Shown here piece after piece: positions 34,719-42,294 of a stretch of DNA of 64,000 bases (its first letter is position 1; each line of letters opens with the position of its first letter). The translations under genes and the position numbers were made by a program. The notes beneath the pieces are model-generated. The model saw only the letters and a list, made by a program, of their open reading frames with translations, was not told the origin of the DNA and searched no databases. Source of the DNA: HXMU1420-2 sp017643305 (lineage in GTDB: Bacteria > Pseudomonadota > Alphaproteobacteria > Rhodobacterales > Rhodobacteraceae); NCBI GenBank assembly GCA_965217135.1, contig OZ244249.1:4464001-4528000 (forward strand). Reading direction: 5' to 3'.

Positions 34719-36242
34719 TCAGGCGTATTCGTCGCGCAGGTCTTTCTTCAAAACTTTGCCGATTTCACTGCGAGGCAGATCGTTGCGCAGGACGACGCGG
34801 GACAGACGTTGGGTTTTGCCCAGCCGGGCGTTCGCCCATGTGCAGATATCCTCCGCTGTATCCGTTGCCCCGTTGGCCAGCACAACTATACCCAATGGCG
34901 TTTCACCCCAGGCATCGCTGGGGATGGCGATGACAGCCGTGTCGGAGACCGAAGGGTGTTGGCGCAGAACCGCCTCCAAATCAGCCGCGTAAATGTTGAA
35001 TCCGCCAGACAGGATCATGTCTTTCTTGCGATCCATCAGCTGGATGAATCCGTCTTCGTCGATGCGACCCATATCGCCCGACCGGATAAACTGCAGGCCC
35101 TCGGGCGATTGCCATAGGATATCCCGCGTCTTGTCATCGAGGTTGTGATAGGCGGGCATCATTGACGGAGCGCGTCCGACGATTTCGCCAAATCCACCAG
35201 GCGGCAGTTCGCGCCCGTCTTCGTCGATCACACGCATGTCCACACCTTCACCGGGCCTGCCGACGGTGTGCCACTTGTCCGGGAAAGCGGCACAGTTCAG
35301 CGCAGCAGAGATTCCACCTTCGGTCATGCCGTAAAGTTCCACGATGTTTCCGGGCCACCGATCCATCAGCTGGGCGATCAGCCCATCATGCAACGGGGCA
35401 GAGGTGGAGAACTTCATTTCGTAAGACGACAGGTCAAATTCGTCGAACCGGGGTTCTGCCATCAGCCGCATGTACTGGACCGGTACCAGCGTGGCATGGG
35501 TTGCTGCGTAGTCTTGCGACAGGCGCAGGAATTCCACCGTGTCGAATTTCGGCATCAGGATCAGGGTCCCACCCAACATCACGGTGGGCAGCAAGCCAAA
35601 CAGCGTGGTGTTGGAGTAAATGGGTGTGGAGATGACCATCCGCGCCTCGCCCGTGAGGCCGAAACGCGTGATCCTGCCCAGCTGCCGGGATCGGAACCGA
35701 TGATCGTGCAGGATGCCCTTGGGCAGGCCAGTGGTGCCTGAAGAATAGATGATGTTGAACAGGTCGTCCGGTTGCACATGCGCAGGATCCATCGGGCTGA
35801 CGTCGGATGCCCAGTCGAGCAGCCGGGACAAGTCCTCGACCCGCTCTGCACCCAGCGTATCTGCCGTTGCGCGATAGGCGGGTGTGGCGAGAAGCAGCTT
35901 TGCGCCGCTGTCTGCCACCATACGTTCCAACGCTTCGGATGTGGCAGAAAACGGCAGCGGCACAACACAAGCCCCAACAGATAGGATGCCGCAGAACGCC
36001 ACCACGTTTTCCAGCGAGTTTTCGCCAAGCAAGGCCACGAACCCGCCGCGCCCGATGCCAAGGCTGTGCAGCTTGCCCGCCACCTGGGCGACCATGGCGC
36101 CAAAGTCGCGCCATGACACGGTTTGCCCGGCAACGATCATGGCGGGCTTGTCATCCAGCCGGTCAGCATTGCGGGCAATTTCCGCGCCGGGGTTTATCAG
36201 GGTTTCGTTTTCGATCGCAGGGGGGTCAAAACGCAGCATCAT
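34719..36242 (-). CDS. AMP-forming acyl-CoA ligase A
   Basis: The 507-residue ANL-superfamily enzyme activates a carboxylic acid to its CoA thioester through an acyl-adenylate. The P-loop is IIYSSGTTGLPKGILHDH; A5/A7 motifs are ELYGMTEGG and IRSGDMGRIDEDGFIQLMDR, and the C-terminal catalytic Lys lies in PRSEIGKVLKKDLR. Start ATG 36242 has GAGGTCC upstream and follows a non-homologous leader in the longer frame. It is last in the minus-strand operon after the nitronate monooxygenase gene. The acid substrate is unknown. Confidence 0.85.
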   Translation of the reverse strand: MMLRFDPPAIENETLINPGAEIARNADRLDDKPAMIVAGQTVSWRDFGAMVAQVAGKLHSLGIGRGGFVALLGENSLENVVAFCGILSVGACVVPLPFSATSEALERMVADSGAKLLLATPAYRATADTLGAERVEDLSRLLDWASDVSPMDPAHVQPDDLFNIIYSSGTTGLPKGILHDHRFRSRQLGRITRFGLTGEARMVISTPIYSNTTLFGLLPTVMLGGTLILMPKFDTVEFLRLSQDYAATHATLVPVQYMRLMAEPRFDEFDLSSYEMKFSTSAPLHDGLIAQLMDRWPGNIVELYGMTEGGISAALNCAAFPDKWHTVGRPGEGVDMRVIDEDGRELPPGGFGEIVGRAPSMMPAYHNLDDKTRDILWQSPEGLQFIRSGDMGRIDEDGFIQLMDRKKDMILSGGFNIYAADLEAVLRQHPSVSDTAVIAIPSDAWGETPLGIVVLANGATDTAEDICTWANARLGKTQRLSRVVLRNDLPRSEIGKVLKKDLRDEYA

Positions 36243-36308
36243 GGACCTCGATTCATGGACACCGGCAAGTATAGCGAAATCCCCGGGATGCACCCCGGGG
36301 ATTCAATG

Positions 36309-37286
36309 TCAGACTGCCTGCAGCTGTGCAGTCAGCCGGGTCTGTGCAGCAATAAATTCGCGTTCCAGGCGATCAACCAGATCGGCCACAGGAACAGTTT
36401 CTTTGACCGCACTAATGCCCTGGCCAGACCCCCAGATCTCTTTCCAGCTCTTTGGTTTTTCGCGATCTTCGGCAAAGTTCATCTTGGACGGATCGGACCG
36501 CTCCAGCGCATCTGGATCCATGCCTGCGGCGGCAATCGACGGTTTCAGGTAGTTGCCCCAGACTCCGGTAAAGAGATCAGAATACACGATGTCTGATGCC
36601 CCACTTTCGGTGATCATCTGCTTGTAGCGGTCCACGGCGTTGGCTTCGTCCGTGGCGATAAACGCGGTGCCCGCATAGCCACCATCGGCACCCATCGCCA
36701 TCGAAGCCAGGATCGAATCGCCTCGTGCGATGGCGCCGGACAGGAACAGCGGCCCGTCAAACCACTCGCGGATCTCTTGAATCAGGGCCAGCGGTGACAG
36801 CGCCCCGGCGTGACCCCCGGCCCCGGCAGCCACAGCGACTAGTCCGTCGGCACCCTTTTCGATGGCCTTATGCGCGAACCAGTCGTTGATCACGTCATGC
36901 AGAACAATCGCGCCACAAGAATGTGCAGCTTCGTACACCCATTCTTGCGCACCCAGTGAAGTGATCCAGATTGGTACCTTGTGCTTCACACTCAACTCGA
37001 CGTCGCGTTCCAGACGGGTGTTGGATTTGTGAACAATGTGGTTCACGGCAAAAGGTGCTGCGGGGCAATCTGGGTTCGCATCATCATGGCGGTCCAGCTG
37101 ATCCTTGATCCGGGTAAACCATTCGTCCAGCGACTGGCCGTCCTTTTCCCGTGCGTTCAAGGCAGGGAAGGACCCGACAACGCCAGCCTTACACTGCGCG
37201 ACGACCAGGTCGGGGGTGGATATAATGAACAGCGGACTGCCGATCAGCGGCAGGCGCAGGTTTTTCATGACGTCGGGCATGCTCAT
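36309..37286 (-). CDS. Nitronate monooxygenase family protein
   Basis: The 325-residue FMN-dependent TIM-barrel protein matches the NMO/2-nitropropane dioxygenase family. Features are LPLIGSPLFIISTPDLVVAQ at the N-terminus, GAGGHAGALSPL for FMN phosphate binding and GADGGYAGTAFIATDEA. AAAGGAATTCCC precedes ATG 37286. Members near fatty-acid or acyl-CoA genes are often of unproven function; oxidation of nitronates or an enoyl-reductase-like reaction are both conceivable here. Confidence 0.83.
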   Translation of the reverse strand: MSMPDVMKNLRLPLIGSPLFIISTPDLVVAQCKAGVVGSFPALNAREKDGQSLDEWFTRIKDQLDRHDDANPDCPAAPFAVNHIVHKSNTRLERDVELSVKHKVPIWITSLGAQEWVYEAAHSCGAIVLHDVINDWFAHKAIEKGADGLVAVAAGAGGHAGALSPLALIQEIREWFDGPLFLSGAIARGDSILASMAMGADGGYAGTAFIATDEANAVDRYKQMITESGASDIVYSDLFTGVWGNYLKPSIAAAGMDPDALERSDPSKMNFAEDREKPKSWKEIWGSGQGISAVKETVPVADLVDRLEREFIAAQTRLTAQLQAV

Positions 37287-37310
37287 GGGAATTCCTTTCT
37301 TGTCGGCGGC

Positions 37311-37761
37311 TCAGGATACGACGCCGGTGTTGAACAAATTGCTGATTTCTTCAGCTGTAAAGCCCGCACGCTCCAGAACGTTACGGCTGTTTGCGCCGGG
37401 CGCAGGCGGTGTGCCCGGCAACGGTGTTTTTGACCCGGAAAACCGGGATGCGGGCATTGGCTGGGAATGTGGCCTTTGAAGATCCCACGCGCCCGGGCGT
37501 TGGGGTGATAGGCGGCTTCGGCGGGGCTCAGAACAGGGGAAAGCATGCATCGCTGTCCTGCAAAAGGGTGGTCCAGTAACCACGCGGCTGTGTCAGGAAC
37601 AATGCAGTCAGCTTGCGCCGAATTCCCAGCCAGCTGGCACGTTCACTGGGATCGCCCATTTCCGCCGACATCATCCCGGCAAACGGACCCGGGCCTAGCC
37701 CGGCAAACTCAATGATACGCAGCCCGTCCAACGGGGGCGCGGATGCCTCATGTTGCATCAC
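37311..37761 (-). pseudogene. Decayed CaiB/BaiF (alpha-methylacyl-CoA racemase-type) gene
   Basis: Pieces of one racemase-like protein occur in three frames. The first gives LDGLRIIEFAGLGPGPFAG, typical of the N-terminus, then jumps to the late region GIRRKLTALFLTQPRGYWTT ending with DSDACF. A second frame continues LSPVLSPAEAAYHPNARARG. A third supplies the C-terminus PPAPGANSRNVLERAGFTAE and the stop. A full enzyme is about 360-390 residues, so some 180-200 internal residues are deleted and two frameshifts separate the rest. It lies in the operon between the MarR and nitronate monooxygenase genes, where a racemase would suit methyl-branched acyl-CoA breakdown. Confidence 0.75.
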
Positions 37762-37810
37762 TAATTCCTCTTGGTCTTGAAACCCGCCCCGGGACCGGGA
37801 CGGTTTTTGC

Positions 37811-38323
37811 TCAGCGGTTGGCCAGCGCGTCGCGCAGATTTGCTCGCATCTGGTTCAAAACACCGCGTGTCGCTTCCAGTTCCGCAGTGTCGATGCCCTG
37901 GTTGGCCACCCGGTCCACTTCGGTGACGGTTTGGACCATGATCTTGACGATCTCCCGCGCCTGCGGCGTTGCATAGACCCGGTTCGAGCGCCGGTCTTCC
38001 GGGTCGGTTCGACGCTGGACATAGCCGCGCGCTTCCAGCCGATCGATCAGCTTGGAGGTGGTCACAGTGGCCACTTCCAGCCGCTCGGCCAGTTCGGACT
38101 GGCGCAGCCCATCTTCCCGGAGCAGATGCACCAGAACCCAGCCCTGCGACATGGTCATGTCATGCGGTTTCAGCAGCGAATCGAACAGGATCGCACGGAA
38201 CCGGGCAATGTCCTGAAAGAGTGGGTTTTGCCCGTCTTCACCCAACCACATTTTCACCGGCTTGCCTTTGGCCTGTTCGCTCACGACCTGTGCCCCTGAT
38301 CCTGTGTTATTGATTTGCTGCAT
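37811..38323 (-). CDS. MarR-family transcriptional regulator
   Basis: The 170-residue regulator carries the winged helix-turn-helix of MarR proteins (LRQSELAERLEVATVTTSKL, then the wing RRTDPEDRRSNRVYAT). Members repress catabolic operons and are released by aromatic or acyl-CoA ligands. It lies within the acyl-CoA cluster, 36 bp after the SDR gene. Its likely targets are the two 29-bp near-identical sequences at 39303-39331 and 47219-47247. The palindrome ATCTAA-TCC-TTAGAT at 38351-38365 just upstream may be another site. Confidence 0.88.
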   Translation of the reverse strand: MQQINNTGSGAQVVSEQAKGKPVKMWLGEDGQNPLFQDIARFRAILFDSLLKPHDMTMSQGWVLVHLLREDGLRQSELAERLEVATVTTSKLIDRLEARGYVQRRTDPEDRRSNRVYATPQAREIVKIMVQTVTEVDRVANQGIDTAELEATRGVLNQMRANLRDALANR

Positions 38324-38350
38324 GCCAACATACGGACGCCAGTACCAAAT

Positions 38351-38365
38351 ATCTAATCCTTAGAT
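38351..38365. promoter_or_regulatory. Perfect palindrome upstream of the MarR gene
   Basis: ATCTAA TCC TTAGAT, a 6-bp perfect inverted repeat overlapping the SDR stop codon and 28 bp before the MarR start. It could be an autoregulatory site; it does not match the 29-bp operator, so the link is weak. Confidence 0.3.
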
Positions 38366-39262
38366 CGGATCCCAGGTGAAGACATCTGCCGACCGGTCAA
38401 GATCATAGAAATCGGCCTTCATCGCCGGAAGAGCGTGATCGCGCACCGTTTCCGGGGTCCAGCCTTCGGACCTATGCACGGACCGGATCGGGCGGGGTTG
38501 CGACATCAGGTAGATTTCGTTGTTCCGGATGCAAAAGATCTGACCAGTCACGTCACATTCGGGATCAGCTAGCGCAACGCAAAGCGGGGCAATCTTAGCC
38601 GGTGTCATTTCTTTGATCCGTGCGACACGGGCCTTTTCCGCATCCGTTTTCGCAGGGATCGTTCCGATCAAGCGCGACCAGGCAAAGGGGGCGATACAGT
38701 TGGACCGCACATTGAACCGCGCCATATCCAGCGCCAGCGATTTCGACAGCCCTACGATGCCCATCTTCGCCGCTGAATAGTTAGCCTGCCCGAAATTGCC
38801 GATCAGGCCCGAAGTCGAGGTAAAATTCAGAAAGCAACCGGACGCCTGCATCTTGAACTGTTTTGCCACGGCCTGAGCCATGTTGAAGCTGCCCTTCAGG
38901 TGGACCGCGATGACGCTGTCCCAATCTGCTTCGGTCATCTTGTGGAAAATCACATCGCGCAGGATGCCCGCATTGTTCACCACCACGTCGATGGTGCCAA
39001 ATTCATCCATTGCCTGTTCGTACATGGCATTGGCGTCTTCGATGCTGGCCACGTTGCCGAAATTGGCGACCGCCTCACCACCCGCCGCAACGATTTCGTC
39101 GACCACCTCCTGTGCCGGGGTCGCGTCGGCACCGTCGCCGTCTGCTGCCCCGCCCAGATCGTTAACCACAACCTTGGCACCTTTTGATGCCATCATCAGT
39201 GCAACGTCCCGGCCGATTCCCCGGCCGGCGCCGGTCACGATGACTGCCTTCCCGTCGAGCAT
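38360..39262 (-). CDS. SDR-family 3-hydroxyacyl-CoA dehydrogenase
   Basis: The 300-residue classical short-chain dehydrogenase has the cofactor motif VTGAGRGIGRDVAL, NNAG (DVVVNNAGILRDVIFHKMT), and catalytic Ser and Tyr-x3-Lys in NFTSTSGLIG and ANYSAAKMGIVG. The C-terminal extension and overall pattern resemble the (3R)-hydroxyacyl-CoA dehydrogenase domain of multifunctional enzyme type 2. That suits the MaoC-type hydratase in the same cluster. ATG 39262 has AGGAGA 7 nt upstream; longer starts at 39280 or 39367 lack this. It is divergent from the acyl-CoA dehydrogenase gene. Confidence 0.88.
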   Translation of the reverse strand: MLDGKAVIVTGAGRGIGRDVALMMASKGAKVVVNDLGGAADGDGADATPAQEVVDEIVAAGGEAVANFGNVASIEDANAMYEQAMDEFGTIDVVVNNAGILRDVIFHKMTEADWDSVIAVHLKGSFNMAQAVAKQFKMQASGCFLNFTSTSGLIGNFGQANYSAAKMGIVGLSKSLALDMARFNVRSNCIAPFAWSRLIGTIPAKTDAEKARVARIKEMTPAKIAPLCVALADPECDVTGQIFCIRNNEIYLMSQPRPIRSVHRSEGWTPETVRDHALPAMKADFYDLDRSADVFTWDPI

Positions 39263-39302
39263 GCCGTCTCTCCTACTCATTTCGCTTGGGTCAGATATAA
39301 TT

Positions 39303-39331
39303 ATCTTGATAATGATTTGCAAGCTAATTAT
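39303..39331. promoter_or_regulatory. Operator-like 29-bp site, copy 1 (divergent SDR/ACAD promoter)
   Basis: ATCTTGATAATGATTTGCAA followed by GCTAATTAT, an imperfect dyad with ATAAT/ATTAT arms. It lies between the divergent SDR and acyl-CoA dehydrogenase genes and matches 47219-47247 at 27 of 29 positions. It is a strong candidate for the MarR binding site. Confidence 0.7.
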
Positions 39332-39384
39332 GAATGGAAAATGCCACAAGCCAACCGCTGGGCACAAAGAGGGAGGACCGCCGC

Positions 39385-40539
39385 ATGTTCAAACGTACTA
39401 TATTCTCGGAAGAGCACGAGCTGTTCCGCACTCAGGTCAACCGCTTTGTCGCAGCAGAAATCACACCGAACCATGCCCAGTGGGAAAAGGACGGGCGCGT
39501 CAGCCGGGATGCATGGCTGAAAGCGGGAGATGCCGGATTGCTCTGCGCAGCCATGCCTGAAGAATATGGGGGCGCGGGTGCGGATTTCCTGTTTTCGATG
39601 GTGGTTATGGAAGAGCTGTCTGCTGCTGGCGCCATGGGCCCGGGCTTTTCCCTGCATTCTGACATCGTCGCACCGTATCTGCTGCAGTACGGCACCGAAG
39701 CGATGAAACAGGAATGGCTGCCTCAAATGGCGCGTGGCGAAAAGATCGGTGCGATTGCCATGACCGAACCCGCCGCCGGATCGGATTTGCAAGGGATCAA
39801 AACCACGGCGATCCGCGATGGCGATGACTTTGTTATCAACGGTCAAAAAGTGTTCATCACCAATGGCGGCAATTGCGACATTCTAATTCTCGCGTGCAAG
39901 ACCGATCCATCTCAGGGTGCGCGCGGCACCTCCCTGATCCTGGTGCCCGCCGACACACCGGGCTTCCGGAAGGGCAACCAATTGCTGGAAAAGGTCGGCT
40001 GGAAGGCGCAGGACACAGCCGAACTGTTCTTTGACGACGTGCGCGTGCCTGTCACCAACCTGCTGGGCAGCGAAGGACGCGGCTTCTATCAACTGATGGA
40101 ACAACTGCCGCAGGAACGGCTGCTGCAATGCGTGCGCGCAGCTGCCGCGCTGGAGGCGGCCCTGGAGTGGACTGTGGAACATGTGATCGGACGCAAGGCG
40201 TTCGGCCAGACCATCGCCGATTTTCAGAACACTCGCTTCAAGATTGCCGAGATCAAGGCGCAGGCCGTGCTTATGCGCGTGTTTGTCGACAAGTGCCTTG
40301 AAATGCATCTGGCCGGAGAACTGGACGCGGTGGACGCAGCGATGGGCAAAATGCTCAGTTCCGAAACTTTGTGCCGGTGCCTCGATGTCATGCTGCAGAT
40401 GTTCGGCGGTTATGGCTATATGTGGGAATACCCCATCGCCCGCGCCTGGGCCGATGCCCGCGTGGGTCGCATCGCTGGCGGCACGGGCGAGGTCATGCGC
40501 GAAATTATCGGGCGGTCGGTTCTGGGAGGTAAGAAATGA
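39385..40539 (+). CDS. Acyl-CoA dehydrogenase
   Basis: The 384-residue flavoenzyme introduces the alpha-beta double bond in an acyl-CoA, passing electrons to ETF. Signatures are IGAIAMTEPAAGSDLQGIKT, VFITNGGNCDIL and the C-terminal MFGGYGYMWEYPIARAWADA, with AGGTGEVMREIIGRS at the end. Start ATG 39385 is preceded by AGGGAGGA. It overlaps the second ligase gene by 4 bp. Substrate class cannot be fixed from sequence. Confidence 0.92.
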   Translation: MFKRTIFSEEHELFRTQVNRFVAAEITPNHAQWEKDGRVSRDAWLKAGDAGLLCAAMPEEYGGAGADFLFSMVVMEELSAAGAMGPGFSLHSDIVAPYLLQYGTEAMKQEWLPQMARGEKIGAIAMTEPAAGSDLQGIKTTAIRDGDDFVINGQKVFITNGGNCDILILACKTDPSQGARGTSLILVPADTPGFRKGNQLLEKVGWKAQDTAELFFDDVRVPVTNLLGSEGRGFYQLMEQLPQERLLQCVRAAAALEAALEWTVEHVIGRKAFGQTIADFQNTRFKIAEIKAQAVLMRVFVDKCLEMHLAGELDAVDAAMGKMLSSETLCRCLDVMLQMFGGYGYMWEYPIARAWADARVGRIAGGTGEVMREIIGRSVLGGKK

Positions 40540-42128
40540 ACCGTTTTCCCGACCTGATCCGGAAATACGCATTGCGCGATCCAGGCAAGATGGCGACCTA
40601 TTTCGAAGGGCGTGATTTCACCTATGCCCAGTTCTGTGATCGGATTCAGGGCATGGGGCAGGTTCTGGTGAACCATGGGGTGCAGCCTGGGGACCGGGTC
40701 GCCCATCTGGGCCAGAATTCCCACTGGCTCGTGGAGATGTATTACGTCCCCTGCGTCATCGGCGCGATTCTGGTACCGCTGAACTATCGCCTGTCCGAAG
40801 ACGAAATGGTCGATGTGATTGCCGATTGTACGCCCGAGGTGCTGGTCGTCGACCGCCATTTTGTTGACCGCGCCGCCGCGTTGATGGACCGTTGCCCATC
40901 ACTGAAACAGCTGATCTTTGCGGATTGGGATACGGACGCGCCAGGCCTGCCCGCTGGCACGCCCAGCTATGACACGCTTGTGGCACAGGTCGGCAAGGTT
41001 GCCGACGATGCCTTTGATGATCGCGCCAGCCGGTCAGATGATACGATGATCATCTTCTACACCTCCGGCACCACTGGTGTGCCCAAGGGTGTGATGCTGT
41101 CCCATGCAAACCTGCTGACCAACGCCATCGGCTCTGGCCACCTCTATGGCTACCGTGAAACCGATATCCTGCTGCTGTCCGGCCCACTGTTTCATCTGGG
41201 CACCGGCAGTCGCGTTTACACGGCGGTTGCCTATGGCACCTCCATGGTGGTCCAGCCCAGGTTCGAGGTCGAAGAGACCATGCGCATGATCCAGGACAGG
41301 CGCATCACTACGATGACCTTGGTGCCAACCATGCTGCAGATGATCATGGACCACCCGCGCTTCAACGGGTTTGACTTCTCTTCGATTCGCTGTCTGACCT
41401 ATGGCGCTTCGCCCATGCCCGTCGCCCTGATGGAACGGGTGATCGAGGCCATTCCCGGCATCACCTTCTGTCAGGCCTATGGCGCCACCGAAACCTCCCC
41501 AGTGCTGACGGTGCTGCCCCCGGCGGACCATGTTCCAGGCAACCCGATGATTGGTAAGCTTGGCACAGTCGGCAAACCAGTGATCTATGGCGACCTGCGC
41601 GTGGTGGATGAAAACGACAACCCCGTGCCCACCGGCCAGTCCGGCGAAGTGATCATTCGTGGGCCGCAGGTGATGAACGGCTACTGGAACCGACCAAAGG
41701 AAACAGCCCAGGCCATGCGCGGCGGCTTCTACCATACCGGCGATGCGGGGTTTCTGGACGAAGACGGCTATCTGACGCTGGTTGGCCGCACGAAGGAGAT
41801 GATCATTTCCGGCGGCGAAAACGTCTATCCGATCGAAACCGAAAACGCGCTGTCCGAACATGACGCCGTCGCCCAGGCGGCGGTGATTGGCGTGCCAGAT
41901 CCAAAATGGGGCGAAATTGTCTATGCCGTGGTCGCCCTGCATGAGGGCACCGCCCTCAGCGAAGCTGACCTGATCGTCTTCTGCCGCAAGAAAATCGCCA
42001 ATTACAAAGCGCCGCGCGGCGTCACGTTCTGGGACGGGCCCCTGCCTCTGTCCGCCACCAACAAGATCGACAAAAAGGCCATCCGCACCGCAGTTCTGGC
42101 TGCCCAAGACTCCGGAGATCACGCATGA
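40536..42128 (+). CDS. AMP-forming acyl-CoA ligase B (medium/long-chain type)
   Basis: The 530-residue ANL enzyme has the P-loop IIFYTSGTTGVPKGVMLSHA, the A5 motif FCQAYGATETSPVLT, the A7/A8 region GDAGFLDEDGYLTLVGRTKE then MIISGGENVYPIE, and the C-terminal Lys in LSATNKIDKKAIR. It resembles fatty-acid and cyclic-acid CoA ligases. It is co-translated with the upstream acyl-CoA dehydrogenase (ATGA overlap) and immediately precedes an enoyl-CoA hydratase remnant. It is therefore likely to produce the substrate of that dehydrogenase. Confidence 0.9.
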   Translation: MNRFPDLIRKYALRDPGKMATYFEGRDFTYAQFCDRIQGMGQVLVNHGVQPGDRVAHLGQNSHWLVEMYYVPCVIGAILVPLNYRLSEDEMVDVIADCTPEVLVVDRHFVDRAAALMDRCPSLKQLIFADWDTDAPGLPAGTPSYDTLVAQVGKVADDAFDDRASRSDDTMIIFYTSGTTGVPKGVMLSHANLLTNAIGSGHLYGYRETDILLLSGPLFHLGTGSRVYTAVAYGTSMVVQPRFEVEETMRMIQDRRITTMTLVPTMLQMIMDHPRFNGFDFSSIRCLTYGASPMPVALMERVIEAIPGITFCQAYGATETSPVLTVLPPADHVPGNPMIGKLGTVGKPVIYGDLRVVDENDNPVPTGQSGEVIIRGPQVMNGYWNRPKETAQAMRGGFYHTGDAGFLDEDGYLTLVGRTKEMIISGGENVYPIETENALSEHDAVAQAAVIGVPDPKWGEIVYAVVALHEGTALSEADLIVFCRKKIANYKAPRGVTFWDGPLPLSATNKIDKKAIRTAVLAAQDSGDHA

Positions 42129-42292
42129 GCAATCCCTAGTGTACCAACCATGACGGCCCTATCACGCAGATCAAGATGACCGAACCGAAATTCCACGACG
42201 CCTTTTCCAACGCGATGCCCAGCGGCCCAACTGCTGCGTTCACGCGGAGGGTGACTGCTTCCACACCAACCATTTCGAACCGCCTTGCCCCG
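42125..42292 (+). pseudogene. Truncated enoyl-CoA hydratase remnant
   Basis: An ATG overlapping the ligase stop (ATGA) opens a frame that hits TAG after four codons. Read through, it continues as NHDGPITQIKMTEPKFHDAF and SNAMPSGPTAAFTRRV, resembling the N-terminus of crotonase-family enzymes (DGPI...I.MNRPEKHNAFS). The similarity stops after about 50 codons, where the convergent CoA-transferase gene begins. The overlap position and direction imply a former third gene of this operon. Confidence 0.45.
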
Positions 42293-42294
42293 GA

